Assembly: GCF_020320395.1 (NCBI RefSeq)
Contig: NZ_JAEDAH010000088.1
Span: 143,527 to 193,403 of the forward strand
Length of the DNA stretch: 49,877 bases
Source of the DNA: Thalassolituus marinus
Lineage (GTDB): Bacteria; Pseudomonadota; Gammaproteobacteria; Pseudomonadales; Oceanobacteraceae
Reading direction: 5' to 3'
Of this stretch, positions 16,720 to 24,359 are shown piece after piece. Made by a program: the position numbers and the translations under genes. Positions within the stretch are counted from its first letter, which is position 1; each line of letters opens with the position of its first letter. A model generated the notes under the pieces. It saw only the letters and a program-made list of their open reading frames with translations, had not been told where the DNA came from and ran no database searches.

Positions 16720-17754
16720 ATGAAACTGAATACAATGATGACTGCTATGCTGCTCCTCCCTGCAGCAGGCGCAATGGCCATGTCAGGAACCCCGGATGCT
16801 CTGCCAGATCAGGGCACCGTAAATAAAACCGTGCGGTTTATCGCGGTTGGTGACACTGGCACCGGTGAAGATGGTCAGTACAAAGTGGCTGCGGCCATGC
16901 AGGCGCTGTGTGAACAGAAGGGCTGCGATTTTGCTCTCGGTCTGGGGGATAACGTGTATGAATCCGGCGTCGATGACGTCGATGATCTGCAGTTTGTCAC
17001 CAAGTTTGAGCAGCCATACGCTGCGCTCAATATGCCGTTCTACATGACACTGGGTAATCACGATAACAGCTGGTTGTTTGGTGGTGATGGGCTGGACAAC
17101 GATCGTGGCGATATTCAGGTGGATTATCACTACCATGAAAATCGTCAGAGCGATAAATGGAACATGCCTGCACGTTATTACACCTTTAATGCGCCACTGG
17201 CAGAGGAAACACCGCTGATTACTTTCATCTCAATGGATTCTAACCCGTTGGCGGCGGTGGGTGATGCCGATGCTGAGTACTGGCAACTGCCGTACAAAAA
17301 GAAAGAGGCAGAATGGCTGGATAACGTGATGGAAACCTCCGTCGCCCCATGGAAAATCGCTTTTGCTCACCACCCGTTCCTGTCTAACGGTAATCACGGT
17401 AACGCCGGTATGTACGATGGTGTACCTGGCGCCGGTGTTATTTACTATGACATGCTGCGCAAACACGTTTGCGATCGTGCAGATCTGATTATCGCCGGTC
17501 ACGATCATGATATGCAGTTGCTGCAAGCCGATGATTCCTGTGGCAAAACCCTGCACATTGTTTCCGGTGCCGGTGCCAAGAGTCGTTCACTGAAAGACAC
17601 TGAGCGCAATGATGCCTACTGGCAGCAGGGTGACACGCTGGGCTTCTTCTATCTGGTGGTGGAAGGCGATCAGCTGACTGCGACGGCCGTAACCGTGGAT
17701 AAGGTGAGTGGCGAGTATCAGGAAAGTTTCAGCAAGAGCTTTACGCGTCAGTAA
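16720..17754 (+). CDS. Secreted metallophosphatase (tartrate-resistant/purple acid phosphatase-like)
   Basis: A 344-residue protein with a signal peptide (about 1-21). It has all five metallophosphoesterase blocks in order: GDTGTG (about 44), GDNVYESG (about 75), GNHDN (about 111), the HH of FAHHPF (about 216) and GHDHD (about 262). These ligands bind a dinuclear metal centre that hydrolyses phosphomonoesters. The GDNVY form resembles the mammalian type 5 acid phosphatase group. It would release phosphate in the periplasm, which suits a neighbour of PHO-controlled uptake genes. Its own upstream region has only one PHO half-site (CTGTCAT, 16645) with a poor partner, so PhoB control is not supported here. 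Confidence 0.88.
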   Translation: MKLNTMMTAMLLLPAAGAMAMSGTPDALPDQGTVNKTVRFIAVGDTGTGEDGQYKVAAAMQALCEQKGCDFALGLGDNVYESGVDDVDDLQFVTKFEQPYAALNMPFYMTLGNHDNSWLFGGDGLDNDRGDIQVDYHYHENRQSDKWNMPARYYTFNAPLAEETPLITFISMDSNPLAAVGDADAEYWQLPYKKKEAEWLDNVMETSVAPWKIAFAHHPFLSNGNHGNAGMYDGVPGAGVIYYDMLRKHVCDRADLIIAGHDHDMQLLQADDSCGKTLHIVSGAGAKSRSLKDTERNDAYWQQGDTLGFFYLVVEGDQLTATAVTVDKVSGEYQESFSKSFTRQ

Positions 17755-17796
17755 GCGAAGGCACTGACCGCTGCAGATTAACGCCTGAGGAAAGTG

Positions 17797-17844
17797 TTAT
17801 TTCTTCGCGACGATATCAATCTGAGCGGTCGGTTTAATCTGGGG
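17797..17844 (-). pseudogene. Possible remnant of a gene 3' end
   Basis: On the minus strand this stretch reads as a protein tail, PQIKPTAQIDIVAKK followed by TAA, with good codons. It has no upstream open frame, because the 17854-17880 terminator and the hydrolase gene follow directly. It looks like the last 15 codons of a lost or relocated gene. It is too short to identify, and chance cannot be excluded. Confidence 0.3.
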
Positions 17845-17853
17845 GGATCCCCG

Positions 17854-17880
17854 AAAACAGGGGGCTAAGCCCCCTGTTTT
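17854..17880. terminator. Bidirectional intrinsic terminator
   Basis: AAAACAGGGGGC and GCCCCCTGTTTT form a perfect 12-bp stem with a 3-base loop, with T-runs in both directions. It serves the phosphatase gene on the plus strand and the alpha/beta hydrolase gene on the minus strand, overlapping the hydrolase stop codon. Confidence 0.95.
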
Positions 17881-18848
17881 TATTCGACGCCAGCAATAAA
17901 CTGCGACATCACAGTGGCGGTTTCCACCGGGCTTTCCATCATCGGAACGTGGCCAATATCTTTCAGAATTTTCACTTCTGCCTGTGGCAGCTTTTCTTTG
18001 AAAACATCAACCATTGAGACATCCAGTACCTGGTCCTGTTCACCCCACAGAATCATCGCTGGCATATGCACTTTGTCCTGCAGCTGCTGCTCGAAGTTGA
18101 TATTCAGCAGGCGCTCGCGGGTGGCCAGCATATCGTCGAAGATTTCCTTATTGATGTCTGCACGGGCAACGGTGTCGCGTACCAGCGCCGGACGCAGTGG
18201 CCATGGCAACATCGGTGGCTTGTGCATCACCAGATTCCAGCGGGTTTCAAAGCTTTCTTCGTCAGTGGCGATCAGCGGGTTGTTACCCTGCGCCAGCCCC
18301 TGAATAAATTCGCTTGGCTGCGGTGCATCAACACCGGCGGAGTCAATCAGAATCAGACTCTGAATTTCATCCGGATACTGCGTGGCGTAGATGGCACTGA
18401 TGGCGCCGCCCATGGAGTTACCGGCAATGTGGAAGCGGCTTACACCCAGTTTCTGCATCAGGGCGTGCAGACGCTCAGCCTGATCAACCAGGTCGTAGCT
18501 GTTGCTGTCCGGAGCGGGTGTCTGGCCGTGGCCGGCGAGGTCCGGAGCAATCAGGCGGTAATCCGCGGGCAGTTCCATTGCCAGTTTCAGCCAGGTGTCT
18601 TTGTTGGCGGAAAAACCATGCACCATCAGCACGACCGGGCCACTACCTGCGCGTTCCATATAGGTCATGTTGACGTCGGTGGTGAGCAGGTTTTTCACTT
18701 CAAAGCCTGCTGCATCGCGGCCCAGTTCAACGACTTTGTGGTACAGGGCATCCTGTTGATTGGCGGTACAGCCTGTCGTCAGTAAGGCACCGGCTGCGAG
18801 CACAGACAGCAGGGTACGGGTGGCATTTCCCCGGGTGATTTTGAACAT
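17880..18848 (-). CDS. Alpha/beta-hydrolase lipoprotein (esterase/lipase-like)
   Basis: A 322-residue protein with a lipoprotein signal (LTTGC, Cys at residue 27). The alpha/beta-hydrolase domain follows, with oxyanion HGFSANKDTW (about 77), DLAGHGQT (about 103), nucleophile elbow GNSMGG (Ser 145), a late acid in WGEQDQVLD (about 250) and the catalytic His in GHVPMMES (about 300). The complete triad suggests an active esterase or lipase anchored in the envelope. It resembles the Moraxella/Psychrobacter lipase group in motif spacing, by recollection. Substrate is unknown. It lies 17 bp downstream of the membrane-anchored unknown gene and is probably co-transcribed with it. Confidence 0.85.
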   Translation of the reverse strand: MFKITRGNATRTLLSVLAAGALLTTGCTANQQDALYHKVVELGRDAAGFEVKNLLTTDVNMTYMERAGSGPVVLMVHGFSANKDTWLKLAMELPADYRLIAPDLAGHGQTPAPDSNSYDLVDQAERLHALMQKLGVSRFHIAGNSMGGAISAIYATQYPDEIQSLILIDSAGVDAPQPSEFIQGLAQGNNPLIATDEESFETRWNLVMHKPPMLPWPLRPALVRDTVARADINKEIFDDMLATRERLLNINFEQQLQDKVHMPAMILWGEQDQVLDVSMVDVFKEKLPQAEVKILKDIGHVPMMESPVETATVMSQFIAGVE

Positions 18849-18865
18849 AGCGTGAGTTCCTGTGA

Positions 18866-19543
18866 TTATTGTTGTGTGTGTTGCAGCAGCGCGATAAACA
18901 AGCAGGCCTGGTCAATGGCGGGTTGCAGCTGCTCTGCCTCCAGCAGCAGGCCGGGACGACAGACCAGCAGAATGCCATCAGACCACTCAATGTGAAGGTG
19001 AGGATGCGCCAAAAGCCAGTCACAGACTTCAGGCGTAAGTCTGGGCCACAGTTGCTGCGGATTGGCGGCTTTTACCTGCCAGCGGCGTAATAACAGCGGC
19101 TTCTGCTCGTTACGCAGAGGCTGGCGCGGGTGATGATGGGACTCACTGAAGGTGTCGCTGCTGAGCCAGTGGTCGCGGTTAATGCTGAATGCCGACAGGC
19201 CTTGCAGCGGTGCTTCAACCAATAACAGGGTCTGGGTGGAGGTGCCAGCGGGAACCACCAGACTGTAATCAAACAGGTTTACATGCGGACCGGCGTTCAG
19301 TCGCCCCTCAAGCAAATGGCGAAAATGACGAAACTGGCCGATATCGAGCAGATGAAAGTGGGCATCGATGATGCGCTGGCTGACGCTGGCGTACGGGCGG
19401 TAACTCAGTCCCAGTGCCTCACCGGCTGCGCGCAGTGCGGCCCCTCTGCGACCTGAGTCGACTAGCAGCAGGAAGATCATCAGGCCGATAATCAGCGCGA
19501 CCACGAACAGGCTGAGCAACGGAATCATCAGCGTTGTCTGCAT
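18866..19543 (-). CDS. Membrane-anchored protein of unknown function
   Basis: A protein of about 225 residues. One N-terminal membrane segment (about 5-28) is followed by a soluble domain rich in His, Leu and Arg. Its pattern (LGLSYRPY, FHLLDIGQFRHFRHLLEG, NLFDYSLV) recalls uncharacterised gammaproteobacterial DUF-type proteins with a single anchor. No catalytic motif is evident. ATG 19543 with GGATGAG just upstream is preferred to the in-frame TTG at 19555. It lies 90 bp from the divergent enoyl-CoA hydratase-like gene. Confidence 0.65.
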   Translation of the reverse strand: MQTTLMIPLLSLFVVALIIGLMIFLLLVDSGRRGAALRAAGEALGLSYRPYASVSQRIIDAHFHLLDIGQFRHFRHLLEGRLNAGPHVNLFDYSLVVPAGTSTQTLLLVEAPLQGLSAFSINRDHWLSSDTFSESHHHPRQPLRNEQKPLLLRRWQVKAANPQQLWPRLTPEVCDWLLAHPHLHIEWSDGILLVCRPGLLLEAEQLQPAIDQACLFIALLQHTQQ

Positions 19544-19632
19544 AAGCTCATCCAATGAGGTTTTGCCGAAGAGTGTAACACTCCTTATTATTCGTCACCT
19601 GCACCGAATGCTGTTTACTGAGGGCGCCCGAT

Positions 19633-20763
19633 TTGTCATCTGTTGCTGAAAAACCCGTCATCTTTCGTACTGTTGCAACCCGCTCCGGCCACAAGCTGGG
19701 ATTGCTGACGCTGAATGCGCCGGCGGCGATGAACGCGGTGGATCTTGATATGGTCAACCGCATTGATCGCCAGCTGAAACGCTGGGAAGAAAACGACGAC
19801 GTGGTGGCGGTGATTATGCGTGGCGCCGGCGACAAAGCGTTCAGTGCCGGCGGCGATATCCGCAAGCTGTATGACAGCATGTGTGCTGAAGGTGACGAGC
19901 GATACCGCTACGCCGATCAGTTTTTCAGTGGTGAGTATGGTAAGAACTATCGTGTTCATTTGTTTACCAAACCGCTGATTGCCTGGGGTAATGGCTTTGT
20001 GATGGGCGGTGGTCTGGGGCTGTTTATCGGTGCCAATCACCGTGTTGGCACGGAAACCTTGAAGCTGGCCTGGCCAGAGGTGCGTATCGGCCTGTTTCCG
20101 GATGTGGCGGCCACCTGGTATCTGTCACATCTGACACAACCGGTGGGTTACTGGATGGCGTTAACCGGCATGCAGATGAATGCCGTGGATTGTCGCGAAC
20201 TCAGACTCACGCAATATGCGCTGGCTCACAGCCAGTTCGATGATATGAAAGCCTTGCTGAAAAACACCGAGTGGACTGCCAACAACGCTGAGAATCATCA
20301 TCGGGTGCGGGATTGCCTGCACCGGCTGGAAGCGGATTGTCCGCAGGGGCTGCCAGAAAGCCAGATGCATCCGGCATGGGACGATATTTCGGCATTGCTG
20401 GTGGATTACGACCTGAAGGCAATTTCACAGCGCTTTGCAGCCTACGCTGGCAGCAACGAGTGGGTGCAGCAGGGGATTCGTCAGTTTCAGGCTGGCTGTC
20501 CTGCAACCGCACACCTGATTATGGAACAGTTGCAACGTGGCCAGTGTATGAGCCTGAAAGAGGCGGTGCAGTGGGAGCTGGTGCTGGCCTACCAGTCCGT
20601 CCGTCATCCGGATTTTGCCGAAGGTATTCGCGCCATGGTGGTGGATAAAGACTTCCGCCCGCAATGGCAGCATGCGAGTGTGGACGAGGTACCACGCAGC
20701 TGGGTCGAAGGCCTGATGAAGTCACCATGGCCTGCCGCTGAACACCCGCTGCGCGATCTCTGA
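19633..20763 (+). CDS. Enoyl-CoA hydratase/isomerase family protein, 3-hydroxyisobutyryl-CoA hydrolase-like
   Basis: A 376-residue protein of the crotonase superfamily. Its length and motifs fit the 3-hydroxyisobutyryl-CoA hydrolase branch (valine degradation) better than simple hydratases (about 260). FSAGGDIRKLY (about 75) and GNGFVMGGGLGLFIGANHRV (about 118) form the oxyanion region, and WPEVRIGLFPDVAATW (about 151) carries the catalytic Glu position. A helical C-terminal extension is present. Start is a TTG at 19633, preceded by GAGGGC. It converges with the HDOD gene; both stop codons fall in one perfect 14-bp palindrome at 20759-20772. Confidence 0.85.
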   Translation: MSSVAEKPVIFRTVATRSGHKLGLLTLNAPAAMNAVDLDMVNRIDRQLKRWEENDDVVAVIMRGAGDKAFSAGGDIRKLYDSMCAEGDERYRYADQFFSGEYGKNYRVHLFTKPLIAWGNGFVMGGGLGLFIGANHRVGTETLKLAWPEVRIGLFPDVAATWYLSHLTQPVGYWMALTGMQMNAVDCRELRLTQYALAHSQFDDMKALLKNTEWTANNAENHHRVRDCLHRLEADCPQGLPESQMHPAWDDISALLVDYDLKAISQRFAAYAGSNEWVQQGIRQFQAGCPATAHLIMEQLQRGQCMSLKEAVQWELVLAYQSVRHPDFAEGIRAMVVDKDFRPQWQHASVDEVPRSWVEGLMKSPWPAAEHPLRDL

Positions 20764-20772
20764 GCGCTCAGA
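20759..20772. other. Palindrome containing both convergent stop codons
   Basis: TCTGAGCGCTCAGA is a perfect 14-bp palindrome. It contains the TGA of the hydratase-like gene (20761-20763) and, on the other strand, the TGA of the restored HDOD frame (20768-20770). No T-run follows, so it is at most a weak 3' hairpin. Confidence 0.5.
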
Positions 20773-21606
20773 TGCGCAGGGCGCTCTCTGCGGCGTCCAT
20801 TTCTTCTGACAGCTCTTCCCACTGGGTGACTTCGTCATCGGCGTCCAGGCCCAGGCGCTGGAACGAGCCAACTTCTGATCGATTTACTTTACCTAACGGG
20901 TGTTCGGTCCCGGCATAAGCCTGCAAGGTGGCGACCTGCACCAGGTCCAGTAATCGACCTGGTCAGCTTCGCGGTTCAGGTTCAGATAGTCTTTCGGAAC
21001 CGCTACCAGTTCGGGAATAAACTCCCAGCTGCGCAGAATGTAGGCACCGAGTGACGGGTGCAGTTTTTCGATCACTTTATCCAGTGTCAGGCTGTCGGCC
21101 AGCAGATCTTCATGGGTCTCGGCGTAAGCCAGAATCGGTAGCATACCTATCTGGTGCACCAGGCCTGCGAGCAACGCCTGATCCGGGTGCAGGCGGGTAA
21201 AGTGTTTGGCCAGTACCTGTGCGGCGGCCGCTACTTCCATGGCCCGCGACCAGCATTCACGCATACGGCGGTCGACAATGTCGTGGGTGGCCTGAAACAT
21301 CTGCTCCATCGCCAGCCCCACCGCGAGATTGCTGGTGAAGTTAATGCCCAGTCGGGAGATGGCCGTCGACAGGTCGGTGACCGGTGAGCTGGCACGAATC
21401 AGCGGGCTGTTGGAGACTTTAACAATACGCGCACTGAGCGCCGGATCCTGAGTAATGATCTGCGTCAGCTGGGGAATGGTGGCGTTGGCATCTTCTGCTA
21501 CTTCCCGCACCCGCAGGGCGATTTCCGGCAGCGTCGGGAGTACCAGTTCGTCATTTTTAATCTGAGCGACGATATCGTCTTTTACCTGTAGCGCCAGGTT
21601 CGTCAT
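20768..21606 (-). pseudogene. HDOD-domain protein, frameshifted near its C-terminus
   Basis: The frame from 21606 encodes an HDOD domain of about 220 residues (LPTLPEIALRVREVAED, ITQDPALSARIVKVSNSP, LLAGLVHQIGMLPIL). HDOD proteins are non-catalytic HD relatives used in signalling and regulation. After VDY near 20950 the frame runs into WTWCRSPPCRL and stops at 20893. Adding one base restores LDLVQVATLQAYAGTEHPLG and a further acidic tail ending ESALRI at TGA 20768-20770. Total length becomes 279 residues, normal for single-domain HDOD proteins. Codon use and the family-like LDLVQVATLQAY match strongly support a one-base deletion around 20949-20952, either real or a sequencing error. ATG 21606 is the start. 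Confidence 0.88.
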
Positions 21607-21649
21607 GCTGAAGCCTCACTGCCCGGCGCTAACTGAGTAGGGCGGGCTA

Positions 21650-22513
21650 TTACGGGGTTGAAGATGAATCCTGATCTTCAGTATAGAAAAGCTGACCCAG
21701 AGTGACGGATTTTTCCCCAAAGAAGGCATTGGCCGGTACTTCACCGCTGATAATCACCAGTCCGTTCTGACCTTGCCAGCTGGCGACTTCGGCAATGTGC
21801 TTACCATCGCTGTCGCTCAGCTGCTCGCCGACAGCCAGGCTCAGAGGCTCAGAAGCCGTGGCGCTGGCCAGGTGCTTCTTGGTTTTGCCCAGATACTGCA
21901 GGCGGGCCACGATCTCCTGACCTGTGTAGCAGCCTTTGCGAAAGTTAATGCCGCCCTGATCCTGCCAGTCGATATACTGAGGTACCCAGGCTTCATGGCT
22001 GTCGGCGTTAACCCACACCACGCCCATAGCAATATCCAGAGCCTGCCAGCCTTCATCTGAAGTGCTGTCTGGTGCAGTGGTTCCCCAGTATTCGCAGCGC
22101 CCGTCAGGCCAGCTGAGCGTAATCAGCTCGTCACTACGGCTGACCGCGTGCTGACCGGCAGCGGTGACTTGCAGCGCTTGCGCAGGCAGGGTACCCCACA
22201 GTACGTGGTCACTAACCAGCGTCATGCTGGTTTTGTAGAATACGGCGTAGCGCGACAGGTGCTGTTTCAGTGCTTCAGCCTGAGCCTGCGGCAGGCGCAA
22301 CCAGTACGCATTGCCGATGCGGGCAATGACAAAGTTTGCCACCATACGGCCTTTGGCGGTGCAGCAGGCACCCAGTTCCCAATGCATATCCGCGAGTTTC
22401 ACCACGTCGCAGGTCAGCTGGCCCTGCAGGAAGCGTTCGGCATCTGCGCCATCGATGCACAGTAAAGCGAAGCGGTTCAGGTTGACGATGGGAAGTGGAT
22501 TGGCGTCGGTCAT
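21650..22513 (-). CDS. ygfZ: Folate-binding protein YgfZ, Fe-S cluster/tRNA modification factor
   Basis: A 287-residue protein of the GcvT-like fold. The diagnostic motif KGCYTGQEIVAR is present at about residue 215; its Cys is essential in E. coli YgfZ. YgfZ uses folate to support certain Fe-S enzymes and tRNA methylthiolation. ATG 22513 is chosen because AGGAGG lies about 6 bases upstream; an in-frame codon further upstream would add 25 residues unlike the family. It is divergent from sdhE, a pairing common in gammaproteobacteria. Confidence 0.92.
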   Translation of the reverse strand: MTDANPLPIVNLNRFALLCIDGADAERFLQGQLTCDVVKLADMHWELGACCTAKGRMVANFVIARIGNAYWLRLPQAQAEALKQHLSRYAVFYKTSMTLVSDHVLWGTLPAQALQVTAAGQHAVSRSDELITLSWPDGRCEYWGTTAPDSTSDEGWQALDIAMGVVWVNADSHEAWVPQYIDWQDQGGINFRKGCYTGQEIVARLQYLGKTKKHLASATASEPLSLAVGEQLSDSDGKHIAEVASWQGQNGLVIISGEVPANAFFGEKSVTLGQLFYTEDQDSSSTP

Positions 22514-22605
22514 GGTGCCTCCTGATATCAGTGAAGTGCCGATTCTACTGCAAAAAGCACACAGCTGGCAGCGCAACACAGCGTTCACGGCAGTGACCGG
22601 GTTTT

Positions 22606-22614
22606 TGTTATACT
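22606..22614 (+). promoter_or_regulatory. Extended -10 promoter for sdhE-ygfX
   Basis: TGT followed by TATACT (22609-22614) is a good extended -10 element 42 bases before the sdhE start. Only a weak -35 (TTCACG, 22584) is seen. Confidence 0.5.
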
Positions 22615-22656
22615 GCCGCCGCCGGAGCGGTCCGGCAGTGAATACAGGAGATGCAA

Positions 22657-22911
22657 GTGGCTGATGAAATTGATGTAAAACGCGTTCGCTGGCATAGCCG
22701 TCGTGGCATGCTGGAACTGGATGTATTGCTGGTGCCTTTTGCTGAGGAAGCCTACGCCGACCTGAGCGACGACGATCAGCAACGTTATCGTGACCTGCTC
22801 GAACGTGAGGACCCGGATCTGTTTACCTGGTTCATGGAACACATCACGCCTGACGATGCCGATATGGCTCGCATCGTTGAGATTGTTCGTGAGCATGCGC
22901 GCAGCCGCTGA
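22657..22911 (+). CDS. sdhE: FAD assembly factor SdhE
   Basis: An 84-residue protein with the SdhE signature RGMLELD (about 14-20) and the family's five-helix length. SdhE promotes covalent flavinylation of succinate dehydrogenase SdhA. GTG at 22657 is preferred because CAGGAG ends 6 bases upstream; the in-frame ATG at 22651 directly abuts the SD. The ygfX start lies inside its 3' end (17-base overlap), giving translational coupling. Confidence 0.9.
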   Translation: MADEIDVKRVRWHSRRGMLELDVLLVPFAEEAYADLSDDDQQRYRDLLEREDPDLFTWFMEHITPDDADMARIVEIVREHARSR

Positions 22912-23278
22912 GTGGCAGCTGCGACCGTCGAGGCAACAGCGACGTCTGAATGCGCTGTTGCTGGCGGTCTTTTCCCTTCTGATGTTTCTGCTCGGTTCTG
23001 TCGACTGGTTTTTGCTCACAACCCTCATTCTGCTGATGGTCATGGCATTGCCCGGGCCCGATGTTCAGCGTCTGGGTGTGGACGATCATGGCTGGTGGAT
23101 CGAACAGCACCAGCAGCGTCAGTATGTGCAGTGGCGCAGTGGTTCGGTGCGTAAGCGCCATTATGTGAGTCTGCGCTGGTCATGGCGCCCCGGTGATAAT
23201 CTGCTGCTGCGGGCTGACAGTCTGAACTCGGCGGATGACTTTCGCCGCCTCAAAGCGCGGCTCTACGAGAGCTGGTGA
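22895..23278 (+). CDS. ygfX: YgfX-like inner-membrane protein
   Basis: A 127-residue protein with two adjacent membrane segments (about 20-58: LLLAVFSLLMFLLG and WFLLTTLILLMVMAL) and a basic soluble C-terminus. This is the layout of YgfX (DUF1434/CptA), encoded with sdhE in many gammaproteobacteria. In E. coli it was proposed as a growth-inhibiting toxin acting on the cytoskeleton, later questioned. ATG 22895 is inside the sdhE reading frame. The assignment rests on context and topology. Confidence 0.75.
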   Translation: MRAAAEWQLRPSRQQRRLNALLLAVFSLLMFLLGSVDWFLLTTLILLMVMALPGPDVQRLGVDDHGWWIEQHQQRQYVQWRSGSVRKRHYVSLRWSWRPGDNLLLRADSLNSADDFRRLKARLYESW

Positions 23279-23287
23279 ACGGCGGGC

Positions 23288-24067
23288 TTATAGCCCCGCC
23301 AGTCGCTCTTCTTCGCGCAGTGTCAGTACCTCAAAGCCGTCGTCGGTAACGGCAATGGTATGTTCCCATTGCGCTGACAATTTCTTATCGCGGGTAATCA
23401 CAGTCCAGCCATCGCTCATATGCTTCAGCTTGTGGCTGCCCTGATTAATCATCGGCTCGATGGTGAACACCATCCCTGGCTTTAACGTCAGCCCGGTTCC
23501 CGGGCGGCCATAATGAGTGACTTCCGGCTCTTCATGCATTTCGCGGCCAATGCCATGGCCACAGTATTCGCGAACTACGCTGTAACCCGCGGCTTCGGCA
23601 ACTTTCTGTACTGCGTAGCCTACATCGCCCAGGGTGGCGCCCGGTTTTACCGTGCGGATACCGGCCCACATGGCATCGTAGGTGGTACGCACCAGACGCT
23701 CGGCAATTGGTGAAACCGCATCAACGCAGTACATCTTGCTGGAGTCGGCAATAAAGCCATTCTTTTCCAGTGTGATGTCGCAGTTAATGATGTCACCTTT
23801 GCGCAGCAGCTGGCCGTCTTTCGGCATGCCGTGACACACAACATGATTGATTGAGGTATTGAGCACATAGGGATAATCGTACTGTCCCTTACTGGCTGGT
23901 CGCGCCTGCAGGTCGTTAACGATGTAATCTTCGACGCGATTGTTGATGTCCATAGTACTGACACCAGCAACGATAAAGTCATCCAGCATCGCGAATACAC
24001 GGGCCAGCAACTGACCGGCTTCGCGCATCAGGGCCAGTTCGTCGGCAGATTTCAGGTGGATACTCAT
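23288..24067 (-). CDS. map: Methionine aminopeptidase type I
   Basis: A 259-residue cytosolic enzyme removing N-terminal Met. The metal ligands are visible: Asp of NCDITL (about 95), Asp of DSSKMYCVD (about 107), His of GHGIGREMHEEP (about 171), Glu of FTIEPM (about 204) and the Glu late in QWEHTIAV (about 235). Length fits bacterial type Ia. Its ATG overlaps the stop of the ParD-like gene by one base, so the two are translated as a unit. It is probably not the only map copy, as the essential one often sits near rpsB; that cannot be checked here. Confidence 0.93.
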   Translation of the reverse strand: MSIHLKSADELALMREAGQLLARVFAMLDDFIVAGVSTMDINNRVEDYIVNDLQARPASKGQYDYPYVLNTSINHVVCHGMPKDGQLLRKGDIINCDITLEKNGFIADSSKMYCVDAVSPIAERLVRTTYDAMWAGIRTVKPGATLGDVGYAVQKVAEAAGYSVVREYCGHGIGREMHEEPEVTHYGRPGTGLTLKPGMVFTIEPMINQGSHKLKHMSDGWTVITRDKKLSAQWEHTIAVTDDGFEVLTLREEERLAGL

Positions 24068-24291
24068 CAGCTGGCCTCCGCGGTGCTTTCGTTGCGCAGG
24101 CGTGCCAGTGGCAGCTCCGGACTTTCCAGCAGTTTACGTGTGAGCTGGTTGTAGTTCAGTTCAGGATAGAACTCGGCCAGCATGCCGATTTTGATCCAGA
24201 ATTCTGCCTGGGCATTGATGGAGCGCGCCATGACTGCGCTGGCGTCACGAATTTCTTCGTGCAGCTGATCAGATATTTTAACGATGCCCAT
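24067..24291 (-). CDS. ParD-like ribbon-helix-helix protein
   Basis: A 74-residue protein with an N-terminal strand and helices typical of ribbon-helix-helix regulators (VKISDQLHEEIRDASAVMARS). It matches the ParD_like family, which resembles ParD antitoxins but is usually found without a ParE toxin. No toxin gene is adjacent. Instead it is coupled to map, an association seen in other gammaproteobacteria by recollection. It may autoregulate the pair. Its SD GGAG lies in the 3' arm of a hairpin (24299-24325), 8 bases before the ATG. Confidence 0.75.
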   Translation of the reverse strand: MGIVKISDQLHEEIRDASAVMARSINAQAEFWIKIGMLAEFYPELNYNQLTRKLLESPELPLARLRNESTAEAS

Positions 24292-24298
24292 AAAAGGA

Positions 24299-24325
24299 AC
24301 TCCGCATAATCAATTTATGCGGAGT
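24299..24325 (-). promoter_or_regulatory. Hairpin between nadB and the ParD-like gene enclosing its SD
   Basis: ACTCCGCATAA and TTATGCGGAGT form a perfect 11-bp stem with a 5-base loop. Read on the minus strand, the 3' arm ends in CGGAG, then TTCCTTTT and the ATG. It could end nadB transcripts (T-rich tail) and mask the SD of the ParD-like gene in readthrough RNA. A TATACT (24322-24327, minus strand), with TACAAA 16 bp upstream, could be a local promoter starting within or after the stem. Confidence 0.5.
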
Positions 24326-24359
24326 ATATATGAAACGTATATATTTTGTAGCTGTGTGC

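Noticed and set aside
22514-22588. N-terminal extension of YgfZ from an upstream start codon
   Set aside because: The extra 25 residues are Cys-rich and unlike the family, and a strong AGGAGG sits just before ATG 22513.
24067-24291. A toxin-antitoxin pair
   Set aside because: The ParD-like gene has no adjacent ParE or other toxin; its partner is map. It is therefore kept as a ribbon-helix-helix protein only.
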